A stretch of DNA of 64,000 nucleotides, from positions 665,627 through 729,626 of the forward strand of contig BDDD01000082.1 in the NCBI GenBank assembly GCA_001972305.1. The letters run 5' to 3'. The position numbers were made by a program, and so were the translations under genes. Shown in pieces: positions 32,680 to 45,604 of this stretch. The notes beneath the pieces were generated by a model, which ran no database searches, was not told the origin of the DNA, and saw only the letters and a program-made list of their open reading frames with translations. Source of the DNA: Cephalotus follicularis (lineage: Eukaryota > Streptophyta > Magnoliopsida > Oxalidales > Cephalotaceae). Positions within the stretch are counted from its first letter, which is position 1, and each line of letters begins with the position of its first letter.

Positions 32680-35232
32680 TGTAAAGCTTGGGATTTTCAT
32701 TTGATGTACTATTATGATTCTCATTGTAAATTATCATGAATTAATGAGAAATGACAGATTTTTCCAATTGATAATGTTGAATTGGAGTGTAAGAATGATA
32801 AGTGTGTTATATGGATTTTGAAACAGTGGAAATGGTCCTAAAGCATCGGCTCCTTGAAGCAAAGCGTCGATGCCTAAGGAGAAAAAAGCACGTTCAAGGC
32901 ATATACACTTAAAGCGTTGACACCAGGGATAGGCGTTGACGCCAATGCCTACACAGGGTAAATTGACGATGATAGATGCAAACTGGCAACGCTTTACACA
33001 CAGGTAAGTGTGTAATACTTGTCGATTGGAACTGAATGGTGGCATTATGGCATTGTAACTTGAACAGGTACTAAGAGACGTGTCAAGGGCACTAAAACGT
33101 GTCCTCAGTTGTTGCATGCAAGGGAGAGTGGTGTCCTTAGCACATGAAAACCTGCAAAATAGAAGAGAAAAGGACAAACATAGAGAGAAAGAAATGGACA
33201 AGTGGGTATGCATGCATGCGGCTGGAGAAGGAGGAAGAGAAATGCAACATGCATAAACACCTCCCTTCATCTTCTCCATAACCGTACCTGGAAACTAGAA
33301 GGAACAGAAAAGAATTGAGAGAAAATAGTAAGGAACCAGAGAGAAAAACAAAGGTTAAACCTCCATTGTTGGACCAAGCTTGGAGCTTGGAGTGAACTTG
33401 GACTGGAGCTATTGTGCCCAAACCTGGGAACTCAAATTACTGGATAGAAAGCTTAAAGAGGTGGACTTTCGGTTCCTAACTTGAAATCAAAAGTAGGGGG
33501 TTTATACATGCAAATTTGAATTCAAAGTTAGTGTATGGCCATTAATGAAATGCATGAATTGCATGGTTGTTATGGAATTATTGGACTGTGTGATTGATGC
33601 CATGATCACCCTGATATGTAAACTGTCCATGCATGTCATATTTTGAATGAATATTGAACTGGTTTGCATGTGTGTTTTGGGTTGAACCATACTGGTATTG
33701 TGTGGAAACGATGACAGTGACGTTCTGGGTCGCCTAAACATCTTGACACATCATGCTAAGAATGCGTACTGAATTGACGGTAAACGTCAACGCTTAGAGA
33801 AAGCGTTGACGCCCTGTTTCGAAAATGAGTAAGGATGGACATGTGGACGTTGACGCCTGAGGTCCTACCTCAAAGCGTCGACGCCAAAGTAATGAACGCT
33901 GACGCTCAAGTATCCTTACCTTGAAGCGTTGACGCCAAAGGACAACTATTGACGCGTTTATTTCTTGTTGAAGCACGACGCTATAGAGTTGAGCGTTGAT
34001 GCTTAGAGGACATAAGCGTCGACCCCTAGAGTATAAACGTCGTCACTTAGGCTACTGTTTATGACGATTTCGCTTAGATCGTGTACGTTGACCCCAAAAT
34101 GACTATAAATGCATTTGACCATATGTTTGGATTGCACTTGCTACGAATTGGGATTGTGTATTGGATTGGATTGAATTGTGAATTGGATTGTTATTGCTTC
34201 TAAAATGTTTTACTATTTTAGGAAGTTGCATTCATGATTTATTTTAAATCATTAATTTTACATAGAATGTTATGTTCAAAATTCAAATACGTTTACAAAG
34301 GATTGAGACATATTTTGAGTAAATATGTTGTGACAAGTATTTTATGACGCATAAACTACTTGAAAGAGGATTGTTATATATTTGAATAAATATATGTTTT
34401 CAAGTTTTTATTTATATAAATGACTTGAATTGGATTGTGCCGTATTAGTCGCAGTGGCGAAGATTACCACTGACGCTAATAGGCAGGGTTGGACTCTACG
34501 GGCCAGGAGATGGCTGGAGGAACCCGTGATGTTGGTTACTTAGCCATTGTGCGAAAGTAACATTGGATTGTGACCTGCTTCTAGTCATCCAGAGATGGGA
34601 CTGGAGTGAGGAGTTGTGTATTTGGGCCAGGAGATGGTGATGCCTTCGTGTATTGATGGATTGCTGGTTGTAGCCACTTGGGATGGTTGCTCACATATTG
34701 ATACATAGACATATATAGATATTTTTGTATATATTGTTATACACTATGTATTGCATCACGATGCATTCATACATGACATTCATTATCATTGACCCCAAAA
34801 TGTATTTCTAATTTTTCTACTTAGCCAAGTGAGGACAAAGGCTAACCCCTACAATTTCAGATTGATGCAGCGGGATTGGTACAACGTACGTTAGAGGATT
34901 GAAGAAGAGGCTGAATTATTCTTTTATGTAATGTTAAATTGGATGATGTTTTGAGAGGTGCTTTAAATTTCGATTTCCATATTGATGAACTTATGTAATT
35001 TGATTAAATATTAGCTCATGCTCCGTTTAAGGCAATTGACAATGATAATATTTTACTGTTGTAATGTGTAGTATGTGTTGCATGTTACGTGTTAATTCAG
35101 CTTATGTGTTAAGGCTTCCACAATGTTATATGTTTTGGAAAAGTTTTAAATTTTCTTTATTTTATATAAGCTGGATATTTATATATGTTAATTTCCATGA
35201 CCTAAGTGTTGTTATACAAATGGGGTGTGACA
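32680..35232 (+). repeat. Gy2 3' LTR (2553 bp)
   Basis: It matches the 5' LTR through its length with many substitutions and several indels. TCGA arrays at about 32860-32960 and 33780-34060, donor copy weakened (AAA/GTAGGGG near 33492), conserved block at about 34819-34852, hairpin 35061-35088, end GTGTGACA at 35232. The ORF at 32734-33279 (-) is not preserved in the other LTR and is rejected. Confidence 0.9.
35061..35088 (+). other. Conserved LTR hairpin (Gy2, 3' copy)
   Basis: GTAATGTG pairs with CATGTTAC through two G-T wobble pairs; loop TAGTATGTGTTG. Relative to the 5' copy, both stem changes keep pairing. It ends 144 nt before the LTR end. Confidence 0.7.
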
Positions 35233-36975
35233 GGTGCCTACATGATTAAGATTCAAGTAGCTTCTAATATTAGTTGTACGTGGGTGTTAGACACTGGTTG
35301 TGGTACTAATATTTGCAATTCTTGGTAGGGTCTAAGAAGCACAAAGCAGCTTATAGCTGAAGAAGCGGTGGACCTACGACTAGGTGATGGATCAAGGATA
35401 GAATTGTAGGAGTTTATGATTTACATTTGCCTAGTTTTTTGGTAATCAGTTTGAATTGTTGTTATCTTATTGAGAACTTAATATGGAACATTGTGAGTGT
35501 TTCATACCTTTATAAATTTGTCTTGGAGCTTAATTTTGATGTGAATGGTTGTTCTCTTTTGTTTGGTGACAAAATTTTATATGTGATGGACATATAGAAA
35601 ATGGGATTTATATTTTGAATACTGATCAAAATATGGCATTGTCAATCGAGCAAGGAACTAAAAGACAAAGTGAGAATAATAAAATTAATAAATCCTAAAC
35701 TTGGCATTGCAGATTGGGTCATCCTATTAAGGCAACGATGTCAAAGTTGGTTAAGGATGGTCTTTTGGACATTCAAGGCTTAGTCTTTTCCAACATGTGA
35801 ATCTTGCCTGCTTGGAAAAATGACCAAATCTTCGTTCTCCGGTTATGGAGAGAGGGTGGTGAATTTACTGGGTTTAACCCACACCGATGTCAATGGAACT
35901 ATGTCGGTCAGTGCACAAGGAGGATAACTTTACTTCATTACTTTTACCGATGATTTGTCATGGTATGAGCATGTGTTTTTCATGAGACACAAATCAGATT
36001 CCTTTGAGATGTTCAAGGAATTTAGAAATAAAGTAGAGAAGAAAACATGTAAGCCCATTAAAACACTTCGATCAGATCGAGGGGGCGAATACATGTCTCC
36101 TGATTTCCAAGATTATCTTAGAGATAATGGCATTCTCTCGCAGTGGACACCTCCAGGAACACCACAGAATAATGGTGTGCCTGATTGGAGGAATCGGACC
36201 TTGATGAACATGGTTCGGTCCATAATATATTTTGCAAATCCCCCTTCTTCCTTTTGGGGCTATGCACTGGAAACAGCTGCATATGTCCTTAACTGGATTC
36301 CTTCAAAATTCGTTCCCTCCACTCCATACCAGGTATGGACAGGGAGGTAGCTCAGCCTAAAACATTTGAGAGTTTAGGGTTGTCCAGCTTACGTTAGAAG
36401 GTTGGAGCCTAGTAAGCTGGAGACACGATCAGATTGGTGCCAGTTTGTGGGGTATCCCAAAGAACTAATGGGATATTATTTCTACCATTCCAAGGAACAA
36501 AAGGTATTTGTTTCGCGTACTGCAGTATTCCTGGAGAAGAAATTCCTATACGCAGAAAGTAGTGGAAGCAAAGTGGAACTCAAGGAATTGCCATCGGGAG
36601 AAACACCATAGAACGGAAAGGAATTAGAGGCTGATGCCTCTACAGACACACCTGGAATTAGATTCCGGCATGAGATTAGATCTCATTCAGGCACCCGTAC
36701 ATTGAGGAGATCAGGCAGACTCTAGTATGGAAATAGAGTATATAGCAACGTCATATGTTGCAAAGGAGGGTGTTTGGATGCGTATGTTCATAGTTGAACT
36801 TGGAGTGGTTCCAGCCATTAGCAGTCTTGTAGTGCTCTACTGTGACAATAATGGGGCTGTTGCACAAGCCAAGGAACCCAAGTCTCACCAACGGTCCAAA
36901 CATATATTGCGGCGTTATCATTTTATTCGAGAGATCATTGATAAAGGAGACATTATATTAGAGAAGGTTGCCTAA
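35233..36975 (+). pseudogene. Co1 protease, integrase and RNase H tail; RT deleted
   Basis: Co1 coding resumes at GGTGCCTAC (35233). Protease WVLDTGCGTNIC (about 35280); degraded GAG-pre-integrase with WHCRLGHP (about 35700-35760); integrase core 35955-36350 with TLRSDRGGEY and TPPGTPQNNGV; C-terminal integrase to about 36720. The sequence then jumps to an RNase H tail at 36727 (EIEYIATS, CDNNGAVAQAKEP, SKHILRRYHFIREI). The whole RT and most of RNase H are absent, whereas Co2 keeps them. Many stops and frame changes. Deletion junction about 36722-36730. Confidence 0.8.
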
Positions 36976-37073
36976 GAGGCAAATTTGGCAGACCGACTCA
37001 CTAAAGCTCTTTGTAGTCGAGCGTCATAGTAGTATGATGAGCTTGAACTATAGGGCTTCGTGGCTTGAGCGCC

Positions 37074-37084
37074 AAGTGGGAGAT
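37074..37084 (+). other. Co1 polypurine tract
   Basis: AAGTGGGAGAT directly precedes TGTTAGAG at 37085. Co2 has GAAGTGGAGAAT in the same place on the minus strand (39589-39600). Confidence 0.8.
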
Positions 37085-39200
37085 TGTTAGAGAAAGTGTG
37101 ACCCGTGAAGCCACTAGGTGGCTGGATGTACTTGTACTCTGCTCATTTTATATACAGTCTTGTTCTCTCCATGTTACATTGTGCAAATTATATTTTATTA
37201 ATGGCATAACTATATATGTTTTATCACATAATTGAAGCATGTCACTGCTTACATAAATGGTGCCCTGTAACATCAAAGGGTTGGTGGTCCAGCCAAGGGC
37301 TATGAGAGCAACTTCCTTATTCCCTGTGACTAAACTGTTACAAGTCATAGGTGCACTTACTTAGGGCATTTGTGAACTGGATAAACTTGTCGTGTTATGC
37401 TTGCTCTCGGTTATGGGAGGGTGGAGTATCTCATTGCCACTTGGGTTGAACCCTAAACCTAATACGGCGTGCGTACTGGGAGCATGTACACTGAACTTGA
37501 GCCGCAATGAGAATTCTATTTAGATGGTCACATATCCCGTGTCAGTAGAGTTTCCCATCTTAGACAATAGTTTATAGACTCTACGAGTCTAGCAAGTTCT
37601 GAATGGACTTGTCTAATCCTTAGACCTGAGCGGCTACTGTACATTGCATAGAGACTGTCTGACTTTGATTTCTGCCCCACCATGTCCTTTCGTGGGCTGG
37701 CAAACAAGCAGCTTTTGGGTCTTGTAGGATTTATGTGAATGTAAGTGAGTTCGCAACGTGGGATCATCACACCTGATGTGAGGGTGATTGGTTCTATCGT
37801 ATTTGTACTCATTATGGACTTTCAAATACCTGGCCAGGTTATGGCATGCTGGAACCTAGGGTTTTCGGAAAGGCTTGTCGATAGTCATGATGGTATATAT
37901 ACAGATTTATAGATACCGAAATATCTAGGGTTGACGCGTATCCCTACCTTGGGCTGTGATCAGAGCCGAGGATGACGAGGGATTATAGTACATGGTAAAT
38001 GTCGTCAGGATTAAGTATCAGATGTATCAGAAACGAACTTAATTGTGGAAATTAATCAAGGGATTAATTTACACACCTGGAATATGATAGTCATAGGTTC
38101 AGGGTCTTAAAAATGGTCAAGGACTATTTATGGTTAGTTTACTTAAGAGTAAGGCATCTTAGAAACATACCATTGTTACCGATTTAATTCTGGACTTTCG
38201 GGTCCCGCCTCACGAGTATATGTATTACATACATATATCTATAGTTTTATAACCTGTGATGGCACATGTTATATTGTGGTGTATTAGTGGTGTTACGTGA
38301 CTGACTAGTTGACGCAACATACTAATATGATCATGGTATTAAATAATAATTGGATTATTATTTTTAATCTCTTATCTTTCATTCTCTCTTATCATTGGCT
38401 AGCTGATTTGCAATCAAGGTTGCATGAAGGAAGACACGTCTTTCTTAATCATTGGGTGTTGTTGGAAGAGAACACGTTTTCTTCCTTGCATGATAACACG
38501 GTTTTCATTGTTTGGAAAATGCAAGAGTCATGCAACGGCAAAATGGTAAAGCCATATATCATGGTGCAATGAAAGGAAACTAGATGGCATTCAAGGAATG
38601 AAATCCTGGTAATAAGTTTTCTTGATTGCTGGCTTTATGATGATCCAGTTTTGGTTGATCATGACATTGGTTGCATAATAGCATAAAAGAGAGATCCTGG
38701 ATGTTTTGTAAAGGTGGTTGGTTCCTGGTCTACAAAACGTGTTCTTGCAAAGAGAGAATTGCACTGGTTGTTCTTAGAGAACAAAACAGAGAGAAGAGAA
38801 AAGCAATACCATACACACACCACTTCTTGATTTCTATAGGTGGTGTACTGCTTACATTGAGCATTACATTTCCTGTATTAATCCTAGATTAGGATTAGAA
38901 ATATAGGACTTGTATTTACATTGGTTATTCCGTTGCTGTCTGTTCCTGAGTTAAAGCTTGAAGTCTCAGAGCGGATTCTTGAAGGAAGGAGTTTGGTAGA
39001 TCGGTATAAACTCTATCCTTCTATGTCTGATTGTATTGTTTGATTCGGTTGTTGATTAGCGATCCTAGGATGTTTATGATTGTTTATGGAGTTAGAATAT
39101 GGGACGTTCTTTGTGTTTGATCTACTTTAATGAAAATTAAAGTTGAACATCCTATGCACCTAATGCCTAGAATGGCTATAAACTTGTTTTAGTTCTCACA
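37085..39200 (+). repeat. Co1 3' LTR (2116 bp)
   Basis: TGTTAGAGAAAG to TTCTCACA, aligned along its length with the 5' LTR. TATA-like TTTTATATACAG at about 37144-37155. It is followed at once by inverted Co2 LTR sequence. No gene. Confidence 0.9.
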
Positions 39201-39588
39201 TCAATGAGATACTCCACCCTCTACTGAACTCGGGAGCAAGCATAACACGACAAGTTTATCCGATTCAACAATTGCCCTAAGAAAGTGAACCTATGACTTG
39301 GAACGTTTTGTCAGAAGGGAGTATGGATCTCATTCTCATAACCTCCGAGGCACGAGATCCAACCCCTCGAACGACAGGACGTTATATGTGTATTCAGTTA
39401 ATGAGTTAATTAAGTTGATCCATTGAGATGGTTTGGGATGCATACATATAACAAATTCCATTTTTACCGTAACATGCACATAAAAACATAAATAGAATTC
39501 AGAATGTTATTAATTAAGAGTGTAATGTATATATAATACATACGTGCAGAGCCACCTCGTGGCTTGCAGGGAAACCCCTATTCTAACA
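39201..39588 (-). repeat. Co2 3' LTR, proximal part
   Basis: On the minus strand it starts TGTTAGAATAGGGG (39588) after a polypurine tract, with GCCACGAGGTGGCTC as in Co1 (GCCACTAGGTGGCTG) and TATA-like ATATATACAT. It runs to 39201, where Co1 is inserted; the rest is at 20816 leftward. Confidence 0.85.
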
Positions 39589-39589
39589 A

Positions 39590-42500
39590 TTCTCCACTTC
39601 GCCCTCAAGCCATGAAGAATTATAGCCTAAGCCCATCCCACTCCTATGTCTCTCAAGTACAGTGGAGCTCATGGCTTTGGTCATTGGGTCTACTAGGTTC
39701 ACTTCTGATGCAACTCTCTCAAGGGTGACGGCTCCTCTGTCGATGATCTCCCTAATCAAGTGATACCACTGTTGTATATGTTTAGAGCGGTGATGAGACA
39801 TGGGCACCTTGGCTTATGCAACAACCCCATCATTGTCCCAGTACCCCATAACTGGACGGGTGATGGATGGAACCACTCCAAGTTCAGCAATGAACTCCCA
39901 TATCCAAACAGCTTCCTTTGTGGCATCAGAGGATGCAACATATTCTGTTTATGTGGTGGACTCGGTAGTAATTTCCTGCTTTGAACTCCTCCAGCTGACA
40001 GCACCACCGTTTAGGATAAAGACATATCCTAAAACGGATTTGGGATTATCTAGATCACTATTGAAACTAGAGTCGGTATAACCATCAAGTTTCAACTCAT
40101 TATCTCCTCCATATATCAAGAAGGTATCCTGAGTCCTTCTCAGGTATTTTAGAATCCCCTTGACAACTTCCCAATGTTTCTCACCAGGATCGAACTGAAA
40201 TCGACTACCCATACCCAAGGCATATGCAACATCAGGCCTAGTACAGAGCATGGCATACATGATGGAGCCTACGGCCGAAGCATAAGGCTTCCTACTCATG
40301 CGATTCCTCTCCTTAGAAGTCTGTGGTGACATCCTCTTGAATAGGTGAATTGCTTGGCCAATTGGTAGTAGGATACCTTTGGAATTCTCAAGGCCATACC
40401 ATTTCAGCACCCTACTGATGTACTAGCTTTGGGATAGCCCAAGCAACCCATTAGATCTATCTCTATAGATCTTTATTCCTGATATATAGGAGCCTCTCCC
40501 AAATCCTTCATGGAGAAGTTCTTGGCTAACCATACATTAACAAATTGCAACATACCTACGTCATTCCCAATGAGTAGTATGTCATCCACGTATAGTACCA
40601 AGAAAGTGATACCAGGGTCATCCTCATTCTGGTAGACACATGGCTCATCTATGTTTTTGATGATGCCAAATGATTTAATGGCCTCATCAAAATGGATGTT
40701 CTAGCTACGAGATGCTTGCTTAAGGCCGTAGATAGATATTTGGAGCTTGCACACCATGTGCGGATGCTCATTGAATGTGAACCCTCGGGTTGGGCATATA
40801 TATGTCCTCTTCAAGATAGTCATTAAGAAGATCTATCTTGAAATCCATTTGCCATATCTCATAATCATATTGAGTGGCAATAGCAAGCAATATCCGAATT
40901 GAGTTTAGCATTGCTACTGGTGAGAAAGTTTCAGTATAGTTGACCCCGTGTCTTTGTCTATACCTTTTCGCGACCAATCTCGCTTTATAGGTTTCCACCT
41001 TACCATCACGCTGATATTCTTCTTGAAGATCCATTTGCAACTTATAGGAACTATGCCCTCAGGTGCATCAACCAAGGTCCACACTTGGTTGGCGTCCATG
41101 GAGTCCATCTCGGATTTCATGGCTTCTAGCCATGCCATGGAATCAGTGCTCTTCACTAGTTACTCGTAGCTGACAGGCTCGTCGTCATCAACATCATTAG
41201 GTTCACCAGTGCCTTATCTCTCAGGCGCTGTCGAAACCCTGCTTGACCTCCTCACATGAATATGGCCTAACTGATATTCCATCTCAGGTTGGGATCCAAC
41301 CCCAACAATGTCTCTAGAGGTACCCAACTCTAATTCCTCATCGTCCCGTGGGTCTTCACCCGGTGGTAACTCTCTAAGTTCAACCTTACTCCCACTGCTT
41401 CCTACAAGCAGGAATTCCCTTTCTAGGAATTTAGCAGTACACAAAACAAATACCTTTTTTTCACTGGGATGGTAAAAGTAGTATCCTAAGCTCTCCCAAG
41501 GATATTCCACAAACCGGCAACGGCCCGATCGCTCCTCCAGCTTAGAAGGTCCCTCCTTTCTAACATATTCTGGACACCCCAAACCCTCAAATGGTTAACG
41601 CTGGGTTTCTTCCCTTTAAACACCTCGTAAGGTATGGAGGGGACAAATTTAGAAGGAATTCGGTTTATGATGTACGCTCTCGCATGCGGCGCATAACCCC
41701 AGAATGAGATTGGAAGATCAGTAAAAGACATCATGGACCGGACCATATTCATCAAGGTCTGATTCCTCCTTTCGGATAGACCATTGTGTTATTGTGTTCC
41801 AGGAGGTGTTCATTGAGAGAGAATTCTATTATCTCTCAGATAACTCTTGAATTTTGCAGACAGATGTTTGCTACCTCGATCCAACCAAAGTATTTTAATG
41901 GGCTTACCTGTTTGCTTCTCTACTTCTTGTCTGAATTCCTTGAATTTCCCGAAGGATTCAGACTTGTGTTTCATTAGAAACACGTACCCGAACCGTGAGA
42001 AGTCATCGGTGAAGGTAATGAAGTAGGGAAAACATCCACATCCCATTGACCGACATTGGTCCACAAACGTCGGTGTGGACAAGTGCTAGTATGTCCACTG
42101 CCTTTTCTGCATGCCCGGAAAAGGGAGATTTGGTCATCTTGCCAATCAAACATGGCTCACACGTAGGAAAGGACTCCACATCCTAGATGTCCAATAGTCC
42201 ATCCTTAACCAAATGCGTTAGTCTAGGATCGCTAGTATGACCTAATATACAATGCCACATATACGAAGGGTTTACGTCATTTAACTCTCTTGGTTTTTTA
42301 TTATTAGTTCCTTGTTGAATTGTTAAGGCCAAATTTTGAGTAATGTTTAAACCATAGATTCCATTCTCAATGTGCCTCATACATACATGAACTTTGTTAT
42401 GCATAAGACTACAAGAATTTGCAGTAAAATTGAGCTCCTAGCCCATCTTATACAAATAAGAAACTGAAATATTATTTCTTACAAGGTTTTTGACATAATA

Positions 42501-43316
42501 ACATGGATCAAGTTTTAGTGCATGGCCATCCGCAAAATACAACTCAAAAATGCCTATATGACTAGTGTGAATCCTCGATCCATCACCTAGGCGTAAGCCC
42601 AATGCTTATGCAGCTCCCAACTGCCTAGCCCCTCTTAGCCCCTGCAAAGAGTTACAAATGTTGGTTCCACAAACTGTGTCCAGTACCCAAGTTGAACTAA
42701 CATTATAACCTAGAAAAGATTCAATCGTGAAAGTACCTGATCCTGAGGCACCTCCGGAAGTGGACTTGATAAACTCTCTACATTCCTTCTTCCAAAGGCC
42801 TGGCTTGCCAGAATAAAAGCAGGCCTTCTAATCTGAAAGCTCTTTGATCCTCTTTTGGATGGCATCCCCCACAACCATCAGTGGCTATTTTCCTTTCTTC
42901 TTCCCTTTCTTTTTAAAGGGCACCTTGCCCTTGGACTTGGATCCGCTCTTTTTATGGAATGTCTAGGAAGAAGTGGAAGGAAGTAGCATCACAGTTGACT
43001 TGGACTTCCCATAGTCCATGTTTGCTTCTGTCGTACGAATCATTTCGACAAGTTCAAGTTGAGTACACTCCGCCTTGTTCATGTGGAAGTTTGTGATGAA
43101 TTGGGAGTATGACCGAAGAAGGGATGAAAGCATTAGGTCAATGTAAAACCCATTGTCTATGACAAGATCCAACTGATCCAACTTCTCAATTAGATCAATC
43201 ATTTTCAGCCCATGCCGGTGGACTAATGCTTCCTCAGCCATTTTCATCCAAAAGAGCTTGCGAGATAAGTTAAACCTCTCGGTCCTCCACTAGGCACCAT
43301 ATAACTTGTAACGCCC
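39590..43316 (-). pseudogene. Co2 gag C-terminal part and pol
   Basis: Reading leftward: gag from 43316 (NLSRKLFW, FITNFHMNKAEC) with a decayed knuckle at about 42835-42785 (second Cys is Ser); protease WVLDTVCGTNIC (about 42700); GAG-pre-integrase with WHCILGHTSD (about 42260); integrase (about 42100-41500); RT from KWIFKK (about 41030) with LYVDDILLIGN at about 40600-40565; RNase H from VLGYVFILNGG (about 40020) to AEYV, DNDGVV and SKHIQQWYHLIREI (about 39790). It ends at about 39590 next to the polypurine tract. All five copia pol domains are present, unlike Co1. Frames change repeatedly and stops are many. The protease DTG is intact; the following Gly is Val. Confidence 0.85.
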
Positions 43317-45565
43317 CGAATCCGAGTCTACTTTATGCTCAAAGCGAACTTCGGGGAGTCAGTGCGTTACGTGGTGGTGAAACCTATAATCCTTTAACAA
43401 TCCTACTAATTGCTAATATCAATAAATAACTTGATATACTAAACCTTAAAATTTTATATTCTTATTTAAATCATCATACATCATAACAATTATAGTCAAC
43501 ATCTTACATCTCCACAGGATCTATCAAGAGGCATTATATAGAGGAAAACATTAGTTTATAATGTCATAAACTATTACACAAAACTATATTTCGTAACATA
43601 ATCCGTAACATAATTTCTTCTCAAAATTATCACTTATGAGCTCCTGCCAAAGCTCGACTTTCCTCGTTCAATCTTTTCCTGGAAAATTTTAGTTGAAAAC
43701 AAAAACATTGAAAGGAGTGAGCACCAAAATAGCTCAGTAAGAACTATCGAAATAAAACATTATTCAAATCCATTTTCTAGTATTTTTATAAAACCAGTAC
43801 ATTTCACATTCATTCATTTCTTTTTTGATCATATCTCATGAATCAGAATATTTCATAAATACTGAGAAGTTAATAAAATTAAATAACCCTATTGAACCAT
43901 TGCTTCACCGGGGCATTGTGCACTCCCCGATTACTATCCTTACATCACATGCATGTCCGAGAGCACTCTCCGCTCTTTAACATTAATATTTTACTAGATT
44001 AATCCACCCTGGATCGCAATCAATTCGTTGTTCATCTCAGTTTGTTGCCTTTTCTCATTTCGTAAAAATAATCATTTCTTGATACGTTGAGTGATCAGCT
44101 CAAAGCATTCATAAATAATTTTGTACAACATTTTCTAGAATTTATATTTCAAACGAAAATATTTTAAAATGGTAATATATAATTTCGTTAAGAAATTGGC
44201 AGCAATTCAACATAGAATTTAAGAATTTACATAAATTTAATATAGACATTTACCACGAATATTTATACCGATCATGTCGATGGGAAAGTTAAATTAAATT
44301 GAGTTAATAAAATAAACGGTTGCAACGAGCATAAAATTGCTTAATTAAAATATTAACTTCCTCCACTTAGTCAGACGGATATACCGATCATGTCGATGGG
44401 AAAGTTAAATTAAATTGAGTTGATAAAATAAACGGTTGCAAAGAGCATAAAATTGATTAATTAAAATATTAACTGAAAATTAACTTCAAATTAACTTCCT
44501 CCACTTAGTCAGACGGATATACCGATCATATCAATGGGAAAGTTAAATTAAATTGAGTTGATAAAATAACCGGTTGCAACGAGCATAAAATTGCTTAATT
44601 AAAATATTAAATGAAAATTAACTTCAAATTAACTTCCTCCACTCAGTCAGACGGTTATACCGATCATGTCGATGAGAAAGTTAAATTAAATTGAGAAGAA
44701 TACTAAAAAAAATACTTTAAAAGAGTGAGTAGAAATTCTTTACATAAAATACTAGCATAAAATATATTGACAAAGTGGCAAAAAATCCTTACTAATATAA
44801 AGTACTTTTAGAAGAAGACTAGGGATCCTTACCTTGCTTTATCTCCTTCTCTCTTTTCTCCACACTGAAGAAATTACTATGCTGAAATCCCAACAAAATT
44901 CTCTTTTCTCCTCTTCCCTTCTTTCTCTCTTTCTCTCTTCCTTCTCTTCTTTCTCTTTCTCTCTTCCTTCTCTCAGTAAACACACTCTCTCAATTATTCT
45001 TTACCTCTCGCTCAACATTACACATATATATAGGGTAAAAACGCCGCCTCCATTTTTGTCATTTTTGCCCATTTTTACCGCGTCCGTTCGTTGCTCGACA
45101 CGTGGCGCACAAAACGTCAAAAATGACTCAAAGCGTCGACGTTTAATGCAAAGTGTCGACGGTTTGCCCTCAAAGTGTCGCCAGTTAACAGGATTATCAA
45201 AGAAAATAGGCTTTAAGCATCGGCGGTTTAGAAATAACAAAGGAATAAGCGTCAGCGCTTTTGGCCTCAAAGTGTCGCCAGTTGTGTGTGTTTTAACAAA
45301 GTCAATGAAAATGAAGGAAAGTGTCGCCGCTTTCTAGCCAACTGTCGACGCTTTACTCCTTTAAAATGGACATTTTTATCGCCGCAAAACATACAACACA
45401 CCATACAACATTTAGAACAATAACTTCAACCAAGCGTTAGGGTCCCTTACCGGGGAGCGGAACCCCCGACCCCCCCGAGCATTAGGGTCATAGAACTGGT
45501 CCCTTAAAATATTTCCCTATCTCAACAATGGTAATAAAATTTTACAAAATTTTCCGGTCATTACA
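43317..45565 (-). repeat. Gy3 3' LTR (2249 bp)
   Basis: Minus strand: TGTAATGACCGG (45565) to GGGGCGTTACA (43317). TCGA-type array at 45125-45350 (gcgtcgacgt, tgtcgacgg, tgtcgccag), TATATATA at about 45020-45030, a long purine run on the minus strand (44880-44985), splice-donor-like GCAAG/GTAAGGATCC with intron from 44832 leftward, and four tandem repeats at 44267-44690. ORFs at 44834-45337 come from the pyrimidine run and LTR and are not genes. Confidence 0.9.
44267..44690. repeat. Tandem repeat in Gy3 LTR, four copies
   Basis: The word ACCGATCATGTCGATGGGAA starts at 44267 and 44383, and near-copies at 44521 and 44659. Spacing is 116, 138 and 138 bp; the longer units contain an extra AACTGAAAATTAACTTCAA segment. 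The region is AT-rich and lies in the transcribed part of the LTR, after the donor. Confidence 0.85.
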
Positions 45566-45604
45566 TTCTACCCTCCTTACAAAAATTTTGTCCTCAAAAT
45601 TTGC

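Larger units (their letters stand above)
25459..35232 (+). mobile_element. Gy2: Ty3/gypsy chromovirus inserted in Co1
   Basis: Full length 9774 bp: LTRs 25459-27985 and 32680-35232, primer site 27990-28001, gag-pol 28100-32634, polypurine tract 32666-32679. Flanks are GGTAT on the left and GGTGC on the right, a decayed target duplication; removing the element restores the Co1 frame from GSG into the protease. Domain order and chromodomain match Gy1. It is heavily mutated. Confidence 0.92.
20817..39200 (+). mobile_element. Co1: Ty1/copia element inserted in the Co2 LTR
   Basis: It has two LTRs (20817-22917 and 37085-39200), a primer site (22920-22932), leader, gag (24590-25458), protease and integrase remnants (35233-36720) and an RNase H tail (36727-36975). 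Most of RT is missing. Flanks are GTAAT (20812-20816) and TCAAT (39201-39205), which could be a decayed target duplication of the Co2 LTR sequence GCAAT. Gy2 is inserted between gag and protease. Confidence 0.85.

Noticed and set aside
32734-33279. 181-residue minus-strand ORF
   Set aside because: It lies in the Gy2 3' LTR; the matching 5' LTR region breaks it into shorter pieces (25543-25982).
44834-45337. 167-residue plus-strand ORF rich in Ser, Leu and Phe
   Set aside because: It is read from a TC-rich run and TCGA repeats of the Gy3 LTR, antisense to the element.
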